From: Rhizobium sp. RU20A
GTDB lineage: Bacteria > Pseudomonadota > Alphaproteobacteria > Rhizobiales > Rhizobiaceae
DNA length: 64,000 bases
Assembly (NCBI RefSeq): GCF_900155885.1
Contig: NZ_FTMB01000006.1
Coordinates: 1 to 64,000 of the forward strand
Direction of reading: 5' to 3'
Shown piece by piece: positions 1 through 8,368 of this stretch. Each line of letters starts with the position of its first letter. Positions within the stretch are counted from its first letter, which is position 1. A program made the position numbers and the translations under genes. The notes below the pieces were generated by a model. The model did not search any database. It was not told the origin of the DNA and saw nothing but the letters and a program-made list of their open reading frames with translations.

Positions 1-162
1 TGACACCGGCCGAGTTCGCTCAGACCATCAACCCGCGACGTGATGCGGGCTCACGCAGCCGGAATGGCTCCGCACCGCAACACGCCGCTACCGCCCCGAA
101 TACAACAACCCAAAACCGCCGGAGCGAACTCAAAACTGGATAAAACTTGGGGGCAAGGTCAG
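1..162 (+). mobile_element. 3' end of an IS3-type transposase and IS right end, cut by the window edge
   Basis: An open frame from position 3 to the TAA at 141-143 encodes 46 residues beginning TPAEFAQTINP, the style of C-terminal tail seen in IS3-family OrfB (DDE) transposases. It is followed by GGGGGCAAGGTCAG, which I read as the insertion sequence terminus at about 162. Only the tail lies in the window, so the element to the left may be intact or not. A diverged copy of the same tail lies at about 3150-3277 in the same orientation. The family assignment rests on the tail sequence alone. Confidence 0.6.
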
Positions 163-229
163 TAGGCCAGTGCCGATGATGGGCCTTGATGAAGGTCGCT
201 GAAACTGAGGGACGGGTATTTTTACCCTA

Positions 230-985
230 TTGCCCAACGATGCCATTTTAGGTGTATTCGCCCCAAACGATAATCAGCGACGGTGGGTAGTGGCAAAACA
301 AAAACCCTTCAGCGCGATCACGCGAAAAATGATCGACGCATGGCTCCAGACAGACGCCGGTCAACCTGTCGCTCCACACGTCGTGTACAGTGATATTCTC
401 GACATGCTGTCCATGAAGATGCGCTTGACGGTGTTCACGATCAGCGGCGGCGACCCACTCCAATGGCATATGAAGACGATTAGGCATTCCGGCTTCACCT
501 CGCGTATCCTCAACATCAACGCGATTTTTGCAGATTGCCACATCGGCGAGTTTAAAGACCAGACCTATATGCGCGAGGCGGTCATTCCTCGCCTCAACCA
601 AGTCCTTGAAACGCAACAGCCTTCCATGGAACTGGTCAAGACCAGGCTGTTCGGCGTCAACCTCGGCTACGATCGGATTTTGATTCCGCAACGCAATGCC
701 GAGCGTCCTGAATGGATCATCTCGTCGTCCTATGCCCAGTTCCTCCTCAGCCCGCCCCAGCGTCAGGAGACGCTCGACATTGTCGACGAGACCATCGTTC
801 AGTTGTTAATCGAAGGGGCAACGGCAAAGGAGATCGCGGTCACACTCGACGTCTCACACAGGACGGTTGAGCATCGGCTGGAACGGATGAAGGAACGATA
901 CGGTGCTCGAAATACCGTGCATCTGGTGGCGATGCTGATTGCCACGCATATCGATCGGTCGCACGGGGGCGATACCAGATCTTAG
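230..985 (+). CDS. LuxR-type (GerE HTH) transcriptional regulator with PAS-like N-terminus
   Basis: 251 residues. The last ~65 residues form a LuxR/GerE helix-turn-helix (LLIEGATAKEIAVTLDVSHRTVEHRLERMK, split here as residues ~195-230), with the usual ATAKEIA and VSHRTVEHR elements that contact DNA. The first ~180 residues have no motif I can name with certainty; the segment around residues 150-172 (DRILIPQRN...ERPEW) resembles part of a PAS-like sensor, so the input is probably a small molecule or another protein. There is no aspartate-receiver signature. The listed start is TTG; GTG at about 290 or ATG at about 329 are alternatives. It is convergent with the flagellin gene, separated by a long inverted repeat, and sits between two IS3 tails, so it probably moved with the flagellin and may control it. 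Confidence 0.7.
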   Translation: MPNDAILGVFAPNDNQRRWVVAKQKPFSAITRKMIDAWLQTDAGQPVAPHVVYSDILDMLSMKMRLTVFTISGGDPLQWHMKTIRHSGFTSRILNINAIFADCHIGEFKDQTYMREAVIPRLNQVLETQQPSMELVKTRLFGVNLGYDRILIPQRNAERPEWIISSSYAQFLLSPPQRQETLDIVDETIVQLLIEGATAKEIAVTLDVSHRTVEHRLERMKERYGARNTVHLVAMLIATHIDRSHGGDTRS

Positions 986-987
986 AG

Positions 988-1036
988 TATCTGTTCGCTA
1001 ACTCCAGCGGAATAACTTGGAGTTATCGAACAGATA
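988..1036. other. 19-bp inverted repeat between convergent luxR and flagellin genes
   Basis: Arms at 988-1006 and 1018-1036 pair over 19 bp with one mismatch and an 11-nt loop. It sits exactly between the 3' ends of the two convergent genes, which suggests a shared transcription stop or an mRNA-stabilising hairpin. There is no T-run on the 3' side on either strand (the adjacent A-run at 1040-1046 would precede, not follow, the hairpin of the minus-strand transcript), so it is not a textbook intrinsic terminator. Confidence 0.6.
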
Positions 1037-1074
1037 ATCAAAAAAACGCTTGGTCACGTGCCGTAACACCATGA

Positions 1075-2832
1075 TCAGTTGAACAGACTAAGGACGGTGT
1101 CGGTGTTCGAATTAGCGATCGACAAAGCTTGAATGGCGAGCTGCTGCTGGGCCTGCAGCGCCTTCTGGCGTGCGGACGCGTCGTTCAAGTCGGCATCGAC
1201 AAGCTGTCCGACGCCCTTGTCCACAGTATCGATCAGCGTTTTCGTGAAGCCTGACTGCATATCGATACGTGCCTTGAGTGCGCCGAGCATCGCGGCACCG
1301 TCGATCGTCTTTTGTGTCATGAGTTCGACATCGATAATATACTTATCCAGACTCCCTGAATTGCTCACGATATCAATGCCGAAAATACCTGTCTGCGGGA
1401 TAGGCTCGATATTGACGGAAACATTGCTGAAATGAACGCCTGTCCGAAAGCCGTTTAGCCTGTCTACGTTTGGGTCCGTTTTGACATTGACCGTGGTCGC
1501 GCTTGTCGCGGCAATGATGGTGTCCGGGCGGGTGATCAGGGTATTGAGAATTTGCGCCCACTGCGACGATGTCTCGATCTTTCCGTTGGTCGTACCCAGC
1601 ACGGAATTCACAAGAGCACGGTTGATGACATGGGATGTTGGAGATTCGCGATTGAAATGAAAGTCGAAGTTGATGTCAACGGACTGGTAAACTTCGAATG
1701 CTTCGAAATCGAGATCAAGTGAATAGCGCTTCCCGTAGTCTAACCCGTTTTGGAGTCCACCGCTCCCCACCGTCGAGCTAAAATTGGAAATCTGGACGGC
1801 CGAGCCATTGAGACCGTTCGTTTCTCGCGAATAAATATCAAACTTGAAGTAGTAAGGATCCGACAGGTCTTTATAGTAGTATGTCGAAGCACTTGCGCCG
1901 ATGCTGTTAAGTTGACTTCGAAGCACTGCGGCCATTTGAGAGGCTGTATCGATCTTTCCTCCATTAAAGGGGAGAACGCTGTCCACGACGCTTCGATTGA
2001 TCGTCACGGAATAGGAATTGCCAGGAGCGTACGGACCGGGACTCGTGGAAGCCGGGTCTTCGGCGTCAAGTGTAATGTCAAACGTTATCCGATCGCTTGC
2101 CGTGGCAAAATCGAGCGGGCCGGCAAAGGTGAATCTTAGATTTCCCTCATAGCCCGACGTGCCCCGGCCGTCGGTGTATCCGGTCGGAGAGTACCAGGGA
2201 CTCCCTATCGGAGCAGAGGATACTGAACGTATGCCGGCAATCGACTTCGGGCTGCGAGGATCGGCCTCAAGGATTCCGCCGCCCTCCTTGTTGAACAAGG
2301 CCGTCTCGAGGTGATCCACCGTCGTCGTGCCAATCCCAATGTTTCCAGAAGCCGACCTGTTGAAGGACGAGACTAGGGTGCTCGAACGCAGAGGCAAGGT
2401 CGTATCGATCAATCCCGAGATATCCGTACTCAGCCAGTTCTCCCCTGCGAAACTGGCCGAGTCGGCAATACTGCGTGTCGACTGCGCAAGCTGGTCGATT
2501 TCCTTCTGGATTTTCGCTTTATCGACACCCGGTTCCTTGGCCGCGACAAGCTTTGTCTTGATCTCATCCAGAACGTCCTTGACGGCAGACATCGCAGAAT
2601 ACGACACGTCGATCTTGGCTGCGGCAAGACCAAGCGCATCGTGAACGGTGGCAATCGCCTTGTTGTCCGAGCGCATCGTGGTCGCGATCGACCAGTAGGC
2701 GGCGTTGTCGGCAGCGCTCTGTATCCTGAGACCGGACGATATCTTTCCCTGCTCGGCACCCAGGCTGGAATTTATGCTTCGTAAAGTGCTGAGCGCAGCC
2801 AGCGCCGAAGTATTGGTGAGAATGCTTGTCAT
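1075..2832 (-). CDS. Flagellin, long variant (585 aa)
   Basis: Structural subunit of the flagellar filament, exported through the flagellar type III apparatus. The N-terminal ~140 residues (MTSILTNTSALAALSTLRSI..., SSGLRIQSAADNAAYWSIA) and the C-terminal ~85 residues (ending LAIQALSIANSNTDTVLSLFN, split) are the conserved D0/D1 coiled-coil termini of rhizobial flagellins. Between them lies a ~350-residue variable, surface-exposed region rich in Ser, Thr, Tyr and Asn; ordinary rhizobial flagellins are roughly 300-430 residues, so this insert is large. The start ATG at 2830-2832 fits the conserved MTSILTN beginning. No other flagellar gene is in the window, so it is an orphan flagellin. IS3 tails on both sides and the nearby integrase suggest acquisition as cargo. 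Confidence 0.93.
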   Translation of the reverse strand: MTSILTNTSALAALSTLRSINSSLGAEQGKISSGLRIQSAADNAAYWSIATTMRSDNKAIATVHDALGLAAAKIDVSYSAMSAVKDVLDEIKTKLVAAKEPGVDKAKIQKEIDQLAQSTRSIADSASFAGENWLSTDISGLIDTTLPLRSSTLVSSFNRSASGNIGIGTTTVDHLETALFNKEGGGILEADPRSPKSIAGIRSVSSAPIGSPWYSPTGYTDGRGTSGYEGNLRFTFAGPLDFATASDRITFDITLDAEDPASTSPGPYAPGNSYSVTINRSVVDSVLPFNGGKIDTASQMAAVLRSQLNSIGASASTYYYKDLSDPYYFKFDIYSRETNGLNGSAVQISNFSSTVGSGGLQNGLDYGKRYSLDLDFEAFEVYQSVDINFDFHFNRESPTSHVINRALVNSVLGTTNGKIETSSQWAQILNTLITRPDTIIAATSATTVNVKTDPNVDRLNGFRTGVHFSNVSVNIEPIPQTGIFGIDIVSNSGSLDKYIIDVELMTQKTIDGAAMLGALKARIDMQSGFTKTLIDTVDKGVGQLVDADLNDASARQKALQAQQQLAIQALSIANSNTDTVLSLFN

Positions 2833-3149
2833 ATGTCTAAGCCACGGTAAGGTTGCATCAAGGTGGCATCGTCATATGCCTGTTTCGGCAATCGCCGTCT
2901 CCGAAATATGGTTCATGATTGTTTAACAAACATGGAAATCGTGAGGGTAGAAATACGGTGCTGTAGCCTATCCTCTTGCTTTGGCTCTCTGTCTTCGGGT
3001 CATTCAACCCGCGCGTTGCACAGCTACACCGGCGAAGAAAAGGACGATGTGGATAGGCTAAGGACTATTTGACTGCTCACCTGCATTCTACTTGACGCAA
3101 CCAAAGGCAGCAGCCGTGCCTCGTTTCGGAAATCATTTCCGCCTACTCG
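2833..3149. other. Non-coding stretch upstream of the flagellin gene
   Basis: I see no convincing gene. It should contain the flagellin promoter and leader (read on the minus strand), but I could not identify a clear sigma-28 or sigma-54 element by eye. The right part runs into the second IS3 tail. Confidence 0.5.
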
Positions 3150-3277
3150 CCGTAAGCCGGGCACTTTGGCTGTCATCAAGACTCCCCACCGCATCACGCC
3201 GCTACCGGTCCTAATCCAGCAACCCAAATGAGCCGGACTTTAATCAATTCTGGAGGAAATTCTCAGGGGCAGGTCAG
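3150..3277 (+). mobile_element. Relic of an IS3-type right end, second copy
   Basis: The stretch from CTCCCCACCGCATCACGCCG to GGGGCAGGTCAG aligns along its length with the IS3 tail at 50-162 (HHAATGPNPATQ against QHAATAPNTTTQ, then the same terminal GGGGCARGTCAG). The frame carries substitutions and no full transposase is present upstream, so this is a relic. Same orientation as the copy at 1-162; the two bracket the luxR-flagellin block. Confidence 0.6.
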
Positions 3278-3785
3278 TCCCCATGTCCTCCGACATCACC
3301 CCGGATGCGCCGCGTCACTTCCGTTGCGAAGCGATCGCGTCGTCCTCGATGGCACAACACGCACCCATCGGTCCCATGGCACCATCCTCCGTCATCCCGG
3401 ATCCGGCCGCGCCGATCCGCTTCTCGATGATCCCGCGATCCTGATCGGACTGGCGCTTGCGCATGTCCGGCAGGGGAAGGGGATGACCGGCACGGTTCCG
3501 GGCGCCGTCACGTCCCCGCTGCAGGCCCATGCCGATCATGGCAATCCGGCCTGCCGTCTGCTGCTCGACTGGCTTGAGCGTCGCAACAGCGCATCTGTGA
3601 GCGCGCCGCGGCAGGTAACCGGCCACGCCGCCCCGTCCGAAAAGCGCACCGCTCTGCCTGTCGCCTGGCAGCTTCGTCCGGCACGCACCGGTGGTTCGAA
3701 GCGGCAGAAGGCGACAGCGGTCCGGTCCGCCAATCTCAAAGCGGCAATTATTGCCGCCACTGCGGAGGGCCAGATCGATGAATAA
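3228..3785 (+). CDS. Hypothetical ORF, 5' end formed by the IS relic, possibly frameshifted
   Basis: 185 codons as an open frame. The first ~17 codons are IS3-tail sequence, so the true start is uncertain. The C-terminal part (LLDDPAILIGLALAH..., ADHGNPACRLLLDWLERRN) looks like real protein and ends with an 8-nt overlap onto the ATG at 3778, typical of a coupled operon. An alternative start at 3283 in another frame (MSSDITPDAPRHFRCEAIA) also looks protein-like and hits a stop at about 3440, so the gene may be frameshifted between 3300 and 3440. I do not recognise the family. It is likely the first gene of the protease locus that follows. Confidence 0.35.
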   Translation: MSRTLINSGGNSQGQVSPHVLRHHPGCAASLPLRSDRVVLDGTTRTHRSHGTILRHPGSGRADPLLDDPAILIGLALAHVRQGKGMTGTVPGAVTSPLQAHADHGNPACRLLLDWLERRNSASVSAPRQVTGHAAPSEKRTALPVAWQLRPARTGGSKRQKATAVRSANLKAAIIAATAEGQIDE

Positions 3786-5741
3786 GCTCGCCCGCCTTCT
3801 GCTCCGCCGCCTCGATCATGTTGCGCGTCGGCAGGCACAGCGCAATGCGCACGCCAACGGACTGCTGACGATGAAGATCGTCGACGTCGATGGTCATCTC
3901 ATCCGCCGCTATGCGCCTGCCTTCGATGTCGGCAGGCTGAGTGGCAATCCGGATCGCGACCGCGCATGGATGCGCCGCACCTTCGCAGCCTACCTGTTGC
4001 CGACATCCAAGCCGTCGGACTTCGCGGCCGCCGATGAGAAGCCGCTTGCATCATTGCCGCCACCTCGGGATCGGCAACGAACGTCGGCGGACCCTGAAAC
4101 GTCCGGAGATCGTGCCGCCGGTCATGCCGACCATCATGATTTTCGCGCCTACGCGGTCGGTCTTGTCGGGCGGGCGGGCAGGCTCGCTCTGGTCAGCAAC
4201 ATCGTCGCCGCCCTGGTGCTGGCCCGCGCGATCGAGAACACGGGCGTGCCGTTTGACAGGATCGTCCGGGCGATCGCCATGGCGGCGCCCGTGGTCTCGC
4301 TTCATGCACCCGTGTCCGGCTTCGAACGCGCCATGCGGCGGCTGATCGAACTGCCGGGGTTCCTGCCCGGCGCCACCCCGAGCGGCATCGATGGCGACTA
4401 TGTCTATGACGACGACAGCTTCGTCGCCGCTGAAGGAGCGGGGCGACCGTATATCCAGTTCATCGGCGAGTCCGTCCATCGTCTGACGGGGGCGGCGCTG
4501 CAGCGCAGGCTCGTGAATGCCCTGACACGGGATTAGCCGGTCGTCGCGATCTCGGAGACGGCCGAACATATCCCCTCCGAGATCAGCCTTGCCGCTGACG
4601 TCGGGATTGTCGGCGGCTGGCTGGACTATGCCTTCATCAGCATGATGCTGGAAGCCGTCCATGGCGACGCCGGCCTTGCGGCACTCACCCGCTGGACCAA
4701 TGCCTATGACGCGCACTACCTGACGCTCGACGATGTCGTTCTGGCCTTCCGCCCCGGCCGCAGTGCACCTGATGTCATCGACGTCCTGGCCTCGTTGATC
4801 GAACGCAACCGCATGGCCGCCCACGATGGTGACGATGGGGACGAAGCGGAGAGCCGGGGGACCGGCAAGCCGGTGAAGCCGAAGCCGGAAGAGGGACGTC
4901 CGGGACATCGGCGGCGAAGGACAGCAGTGGCGGGAGGCGTGACAAGCCCTCCGGCGCCGAGGTCATCCAGCCGGAGCGTGCGGGCGACGGCAAATCCAAC
5001 CGTCCAGCGCTCACGGTCGAGACGCTCTCCGGCTACGGGAAGGCAAAGACCTGGGCGCTCGACCTGAAGGCGGATCTTGCCGACTACCGGGCAGGCACGC
5101 TTGCCTGGTCGCAGATGAGCAGCAAGCTCCTGCTTTCCGGCCCGCCGGGGACCGGCAAGACGACCTTTGCCCGGGCTCTGTGCAACAGTCTGCAAGCTCC
5201 GCTGGTCGTGACGTCCGTTTCCACCTGGCTGCAGGGTGGGCATCTGAGCGACGTCATCGCCCGGATGGCGCGAACCTTCGCCGAGGCGCTGGCGCTGGCG
5301 CCTGCCATCCTGTTCATCGACGAGATCGACGGCATCGGCAAACGACAGCCTGCCGAGCGGGAATATGCCGACTACTGGAACGCCGTCGTCAACAAGGCGC
5401 TCGAACTGCTGGATGGTGCCGTAAAGTCGGAAGGCCTCGTCATCGTCGGCGCCAGGCCTGACGATATCGACGAGGCCCTCAAGCGCTCCGGGCGGCTGGA
5501 AACGCACATCGAGATCCCGAAGCCGGATGTCGCGGCGCTCTCGGAGATTTTTGCGCATCATCTCGGCGAGGACATTGCCGTGCTCTTGGCGGGTGCGAGT
5601 GGGGAAGCTGACACGGCGAATGAGGCGCAGGCCGAGAACCCTGTCATCGCCACACAAGACGACGGCCTGCCGGACGATGCTGACGAGGGAGCGGATGCGC
5701 ACATGGAACGCGACGACACCCAGAAAGGAGCAAGGACATGA
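3778..5741 (+). pseudogene. FtsH-like AAA ATPase subunit, disrupted by an amber stop and a frameshift
   Basis: Three pieces read as one ancestral gene. Piece 1 is 3778-4536 (MNKLARLLLRRLDHVARR...), ending at TAG 4534-4536. Translation then continues in the same frame to about 4860 with good protein (PVVAISETAEHIPSEISLAADVG, split), so the TAG looks like a nonsense mutation, e.g. from TTG. Piece 2 must shift frame between about 4830 and 4920. Piece 3 is the AAA domain; from the ATG at 5115 it has Walker A GPPGTGKT (residues 9-16), Walker B ILFIDEID (65-72) and an RSGRLE arginine-finger region, but coding clearly extends upstream in frame (LTVETLSGYGKAKTWALDL). The sensor-1 Asn is not evident (VGARPDDID). 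The AAA lid lies in the next ORF. It ends in an ATGA overlap with the M41 peptidase gene. The AAA piece alone (5115-5741) could still be expressed. Confidence 0.65.
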
Positions 5742-6514
5742 CGACATCCATCACCACCACCAGGATCGGGATGCCAGTTCCAGATGCGGCCCACGCGCTT
5801 CTGCGGCGTCTGGCAACCCGTGCCATGGGCCTCACCGGAGCGGACGTCGAACGCATCGTTCGTCAGGCACGGCTGAAAGCCCGGCGCGAGAAGCGCTCGA
5901 TCCGCTTCGACGATCTTGAAGCCGGCATTCGCATGGATCGGCCTATCTTGCCCCATGACCTGCGCTGGCACTTCGCCGTGCACGAGGCTGGACACGCAGT
6001 CGTCCACCACGCTCTTCGCCTCGGTCCCATCTATGGTCTCACCATTGATACGCCTGATGGCGGTGGCCACAGCCTGCTTGGCTTCACCGCGTCCGGAAGC
6101 GACACGCTCGGCTACCGCGAGGACGTGCTGGCCATGCTGATGGCCGGACGGGCCGCCGAGCAGATCGTCGTCGGCTCCATCTCGGCAGGCTCCGGTGGAA
6201 CGGATGACAGCGATCTCGCCCGTGCCACCCGTCTGGCGCTCACCATGGAGCGCTGCCTCGGCTTCGGCGCCGTGCATCCGCTGCTCTACCGCGACGACAA
6301 GGACCCCGCCGCCGTTCTCGACGCCCATCCCGGATTGGCGGCGCGCGTTCATGGCCTGCTGGAGAAGGCGCAGGCGCGGGCGGTCGGCATTCTCCAGGAC
6401 CATCGCGGCACCCTCGACAGGCTCACGCAGGCGCTATTCGATGCACAGGCCCTGGACGAAGATGCCGTAAAGCAGCTTCTGAAGCGGCGTGATCTGGCGA
6501 CAGGAAGCGAGTAG
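5738..6514 (+). CDS. M41 (FtsH-like) zinc metallopeptidase with AAA lid
   Basis: 258 residues. Residues ~17-60 (ALLRRLATRAMGLTGADVE, QARLKARREKRSIRFDDL) match the helical AAA lid that normally sits inside FtsH, so the domain boundary of the ATPase has been cut between genes. Residues 70-230 are the M41 peptidase: HEAGH at 82-86 gives the two His ligands and catalytic Glu, and Asp159 in SDLARAT is the likely third zinc ligand. The peptidase is therefore intact on paper. It begins at an ATGA overlap with the AAA ORF, so its translation would depend on that piece. There are no transmembrane segments, unlike housekeeping FtsH, so this is a soluble, accessory-type ATP-dependent protease. The function of the family is not established to my knowledge. 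Confidence 0.75.
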   Translation: MTTSITTTRIGMPVPDAAHALLRRLATRAMGLTGADVERIVRQARLKARREKRSIRFDDLEAGIRMDRPILPHDLRWHFAVHEAGHAVVHHALRLGPIYGLTIDTPDGGGHSLLGFTASGSDTLGYREDVLAMLMAGRAAEQIVVGSISAGSGGTDDSDLARATRLALTMERCLGFGAVHPLLYRDDKDPAAVLDAHPGLAARVHGLLEKAQARAVGILQDHRGTLDRLTQALFDAQALDEDAVKQLLKRRDLATGSE

Positions 6515-6545
6515 GTTCCTGCGAAAACCGGGAGGAGCCTCACGC

Positions 6546-7484
6546 ATGACCGTCACCATCGTCGCGCATTGCGACTGGAGCATGGATCGCAGGAAGCGCT
6601 GGATGACCGTTGCCAGTCGCGACGGCTCCTGCTGGAAGATCGCAGCACCTGAACTGGTGGGCGACACCGCCACGCTGATCGAACGACTGCGGGCAAGGTC
6701 CGATGGGGACGGCGCCCTGTTGCTGGGCTTCGACTTCCCGATCGGCCTGCCCGAGGCCTATGCCCGGGCGGCCGGCGTCGGCTCGTTCCGTGAAGCGCTC
6801 GCCCTCTTCGGATCGGGCGCCTGGTCGGACTGGTACAGTGTGGCGGATCATAAAAGCCGGATCTCGCTTCATCGCCCCTTCTATCCGGCGCGACCGGGCG
6901 GCACACAGCGGGCGCATCTCTTCGAGGCGCTCGATGTCAGTGATCCCCGATCACTGTTGCGACAGTGCGAGCGGGCGACCAGCGATCGGCAGGCGGCCTG
7001 CATGCTGTTCTGGACGCTCGGCGGAAACCAGGTCGGCAAGGGCGCCAGCACCGGGTGGCGGGAGATCATCGTGCCGAACATCGACGTCATCGGCCTCTGG
7101 CCTTTCGACGGGCGCCTTGCCGATCTCGTCGCGCGAACCCCTTGCGTGATCGCTGAGACCTATCCCGGCGACGTCTATCGCCAGCTCGGCATGCCCAGGG
7201 GCGGTTGGAGCAAACGGCGGCAGGCCGATCGCCAGCGCATGGGTCTCGCCATGCGATCCTGGCTTGCCGCCCGCGAGACCATCGATGCCACCCGTCTGCT
7301 GCCGATCATCGACGGCGGCTTCGGTGCTGATACGGCAGGCGAGGATCGCTTCGATGCCGCCGTCGGCCTTCTCGGCATGCTCGACGTCGTCGATGGCAGG
7401 CGCGATGAGGGTGCGCCTGCCTCCGATGCCGTCCGGCGCTGGGAAGGGTGGATTCTGGGCCATCAGAGGGACAATGCATCCTGA
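6546..7484 (+). CDS. DUF429-like predicted RNase H-fold protein
   Basis: 312 residues. An early Asp in VAHCDWSMD, the motif GFDFPIGLPEAYA at ~residues 58-70 and ETYPGDVYRQLG near residue 205 are the sort of spaced acidic motifs seen in DUF429, a family predicted to have an RNase H-like fold; activity is unproven. The ATG at 6546 is 31 nt after the M41 stop and preceded by GGGAGG, so it is probably co-transcribed with the protease genes. The TATA-like drift in composition seen in relics is absent and the frame is clean. Assignment is by motif memory, not by search. Confidence 0.55.
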   Translation: MTVTIVAHCDWSMDRRKRWMTVASRDGSCWKIAAPELVGDTATLIERLRARSDGDGALLLGFDFPIGLPEAYARAAGVGSFREALALFGSGAWSDWYSVADHKSRISLHRPFYPARPGGTQRAHLFEALDVSDPRSLLRQCERATSDRQAACMLFWTLGGNQVGKGASTGWREIIVPNIDVIGLWPFDGRLADLVARTPCVIAETYPGDVYRQLGMPRGGWSKRRQADRQRMGLAMRSWLAARETIDATRLLPIIDGGFGADTAGEDRFDAAVGLLGMLDVVDGRRDEGAPASDAVRRWEGWILGHQRDNAS

Positions 7485-7847
7485 TCTGACACACAGTTGG
7501 ACAGGTTGCCTGCAACGCATCTCACGTCCTGTCGACTTGAGACAGATTGCGCTCATGTGATTCCGACATCGGGATTTTTGATTCAGGACGCGAAGATCTT
7601 GATTCAGCAACGGCGTTTGCCTCGGCGCAACGCGTCTCGACGCGAGATGACGTGCCGTAACGCGAAACAAATTGCGCATTCTTGATTCAGACCTGCGGGC
7701 GACCGATTCCGAACTCAATAAATCCGATTCCGCCAATCGGCGCTTGCGCCGCTCGCCCGGCGCCTCGACCATGGAAGGGGGCAGACAACAGGAGGCCCCA
7801 TAACAGGAGGCCGACACGATGAGGCCGACACGGGGAGGGGAGAAATC
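7485..7847. repeat. 363-bp intergenic region with repeated TTGATTCAG and GATTCCG motifs
   Basis: Three copies of TTGATTCAG occur at 7578-7586, 7599-7607 and 7682-7690, interspersed with GATTCCG copies near 7558, 7702 and 7728. A related TTTGATTCTGAATCGGAATTCC lies at about 8264-8285, just before the integrase 3' end. Such short directly repeated sites could be binding sites for a regulator or recombinase accessory protein. No gene is seen here; base composition is lower in GC than the neighbours. Confidence 0.4.
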
Positions 7848-8162
7848 ATGAGTATGAAGGCGGCACGGCAGCGGCAGAAGGCCCTTCGCGATGCCAATCG
7901 GAAGGCCCGGCGTCCGGATCGGGACGACGTCGCAAGGGTGGCCTTGTACTGGCTGATCCGCAGGGCCGTCGAGAAGGGTCAGACGGCCGAGCTCGAGAAG
8001 TTCCAGGACGTCATCGTCGCCATGCTGGCCGAACAGGGGTTCGACGAAGGCGAGAGTGATGTGGTGTTCGATGACCTCGTCGCGAAGTACAGCTCCGGCG
8101 GCCTGCCGTTCCGCAGGAAGACCCATCTGCTCTTTCCGGACGCGGTCGAAGACGGCGCCTGA
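7848..8162 (+). CDS. Small hypothetical protein (104 aa)
   Basis: The ATG at 7848 has a strong ribosome binding site (GGGAGGGGAGAA, 4-5 nt upstream). The product is basic at the N-terminus (MSMKAARQRQKALRDANRKARR) and then helical and acidic (LEKFQDVIVAMLAEQGFDEGESDVVFDDLVAKY). No signal peptide or membrane segment. I do not recognise a family. It lies inside the putative island, between the DUF429 gene and the convergent integrase, so it is probably accessory. Confidence 0.6.
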   Translation: MSMKAARQRQKALRDANRKARRPDRDDVARVALYWLIRRAVEKGQTAELEKFQDVIVAMLAEQGFDEGESDVVFDDLVAKYSSGGLPFRRKTHLLFPDAVEDGA

Positions 8163-8368
8163 GCGCAGGTGTCCGTACCCTCAGTGCCGTGGTCTCTGCT
8201 GAGTGCCCCGCGTCACGGCGTACGCTGTTCTGATGCGTTCTCCCCCCATTACTTCGTAAAACGCCGTTTGATTCTGAATCGGAATTCCAGAGTGCCACGC
8301 GGTTTGGCTAGCTGTTGCGCGACGCCTTCAATGCCGTGAGCCCGGAAATCATTTCCGCCTCGATCCAT

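Noticed and set aside
988-1036. Intrinsic terminator
   Set aside because: The hairpin is strong but no T-run follows it on either strand, so I list it as an inverted repeat only.
7554-7740. CRISPR or integron-like array from the TTGATTCAG copies
   Set aside because: Only three 9-bp copies at irregular spacing and no cas or intI-like partner for such an array.
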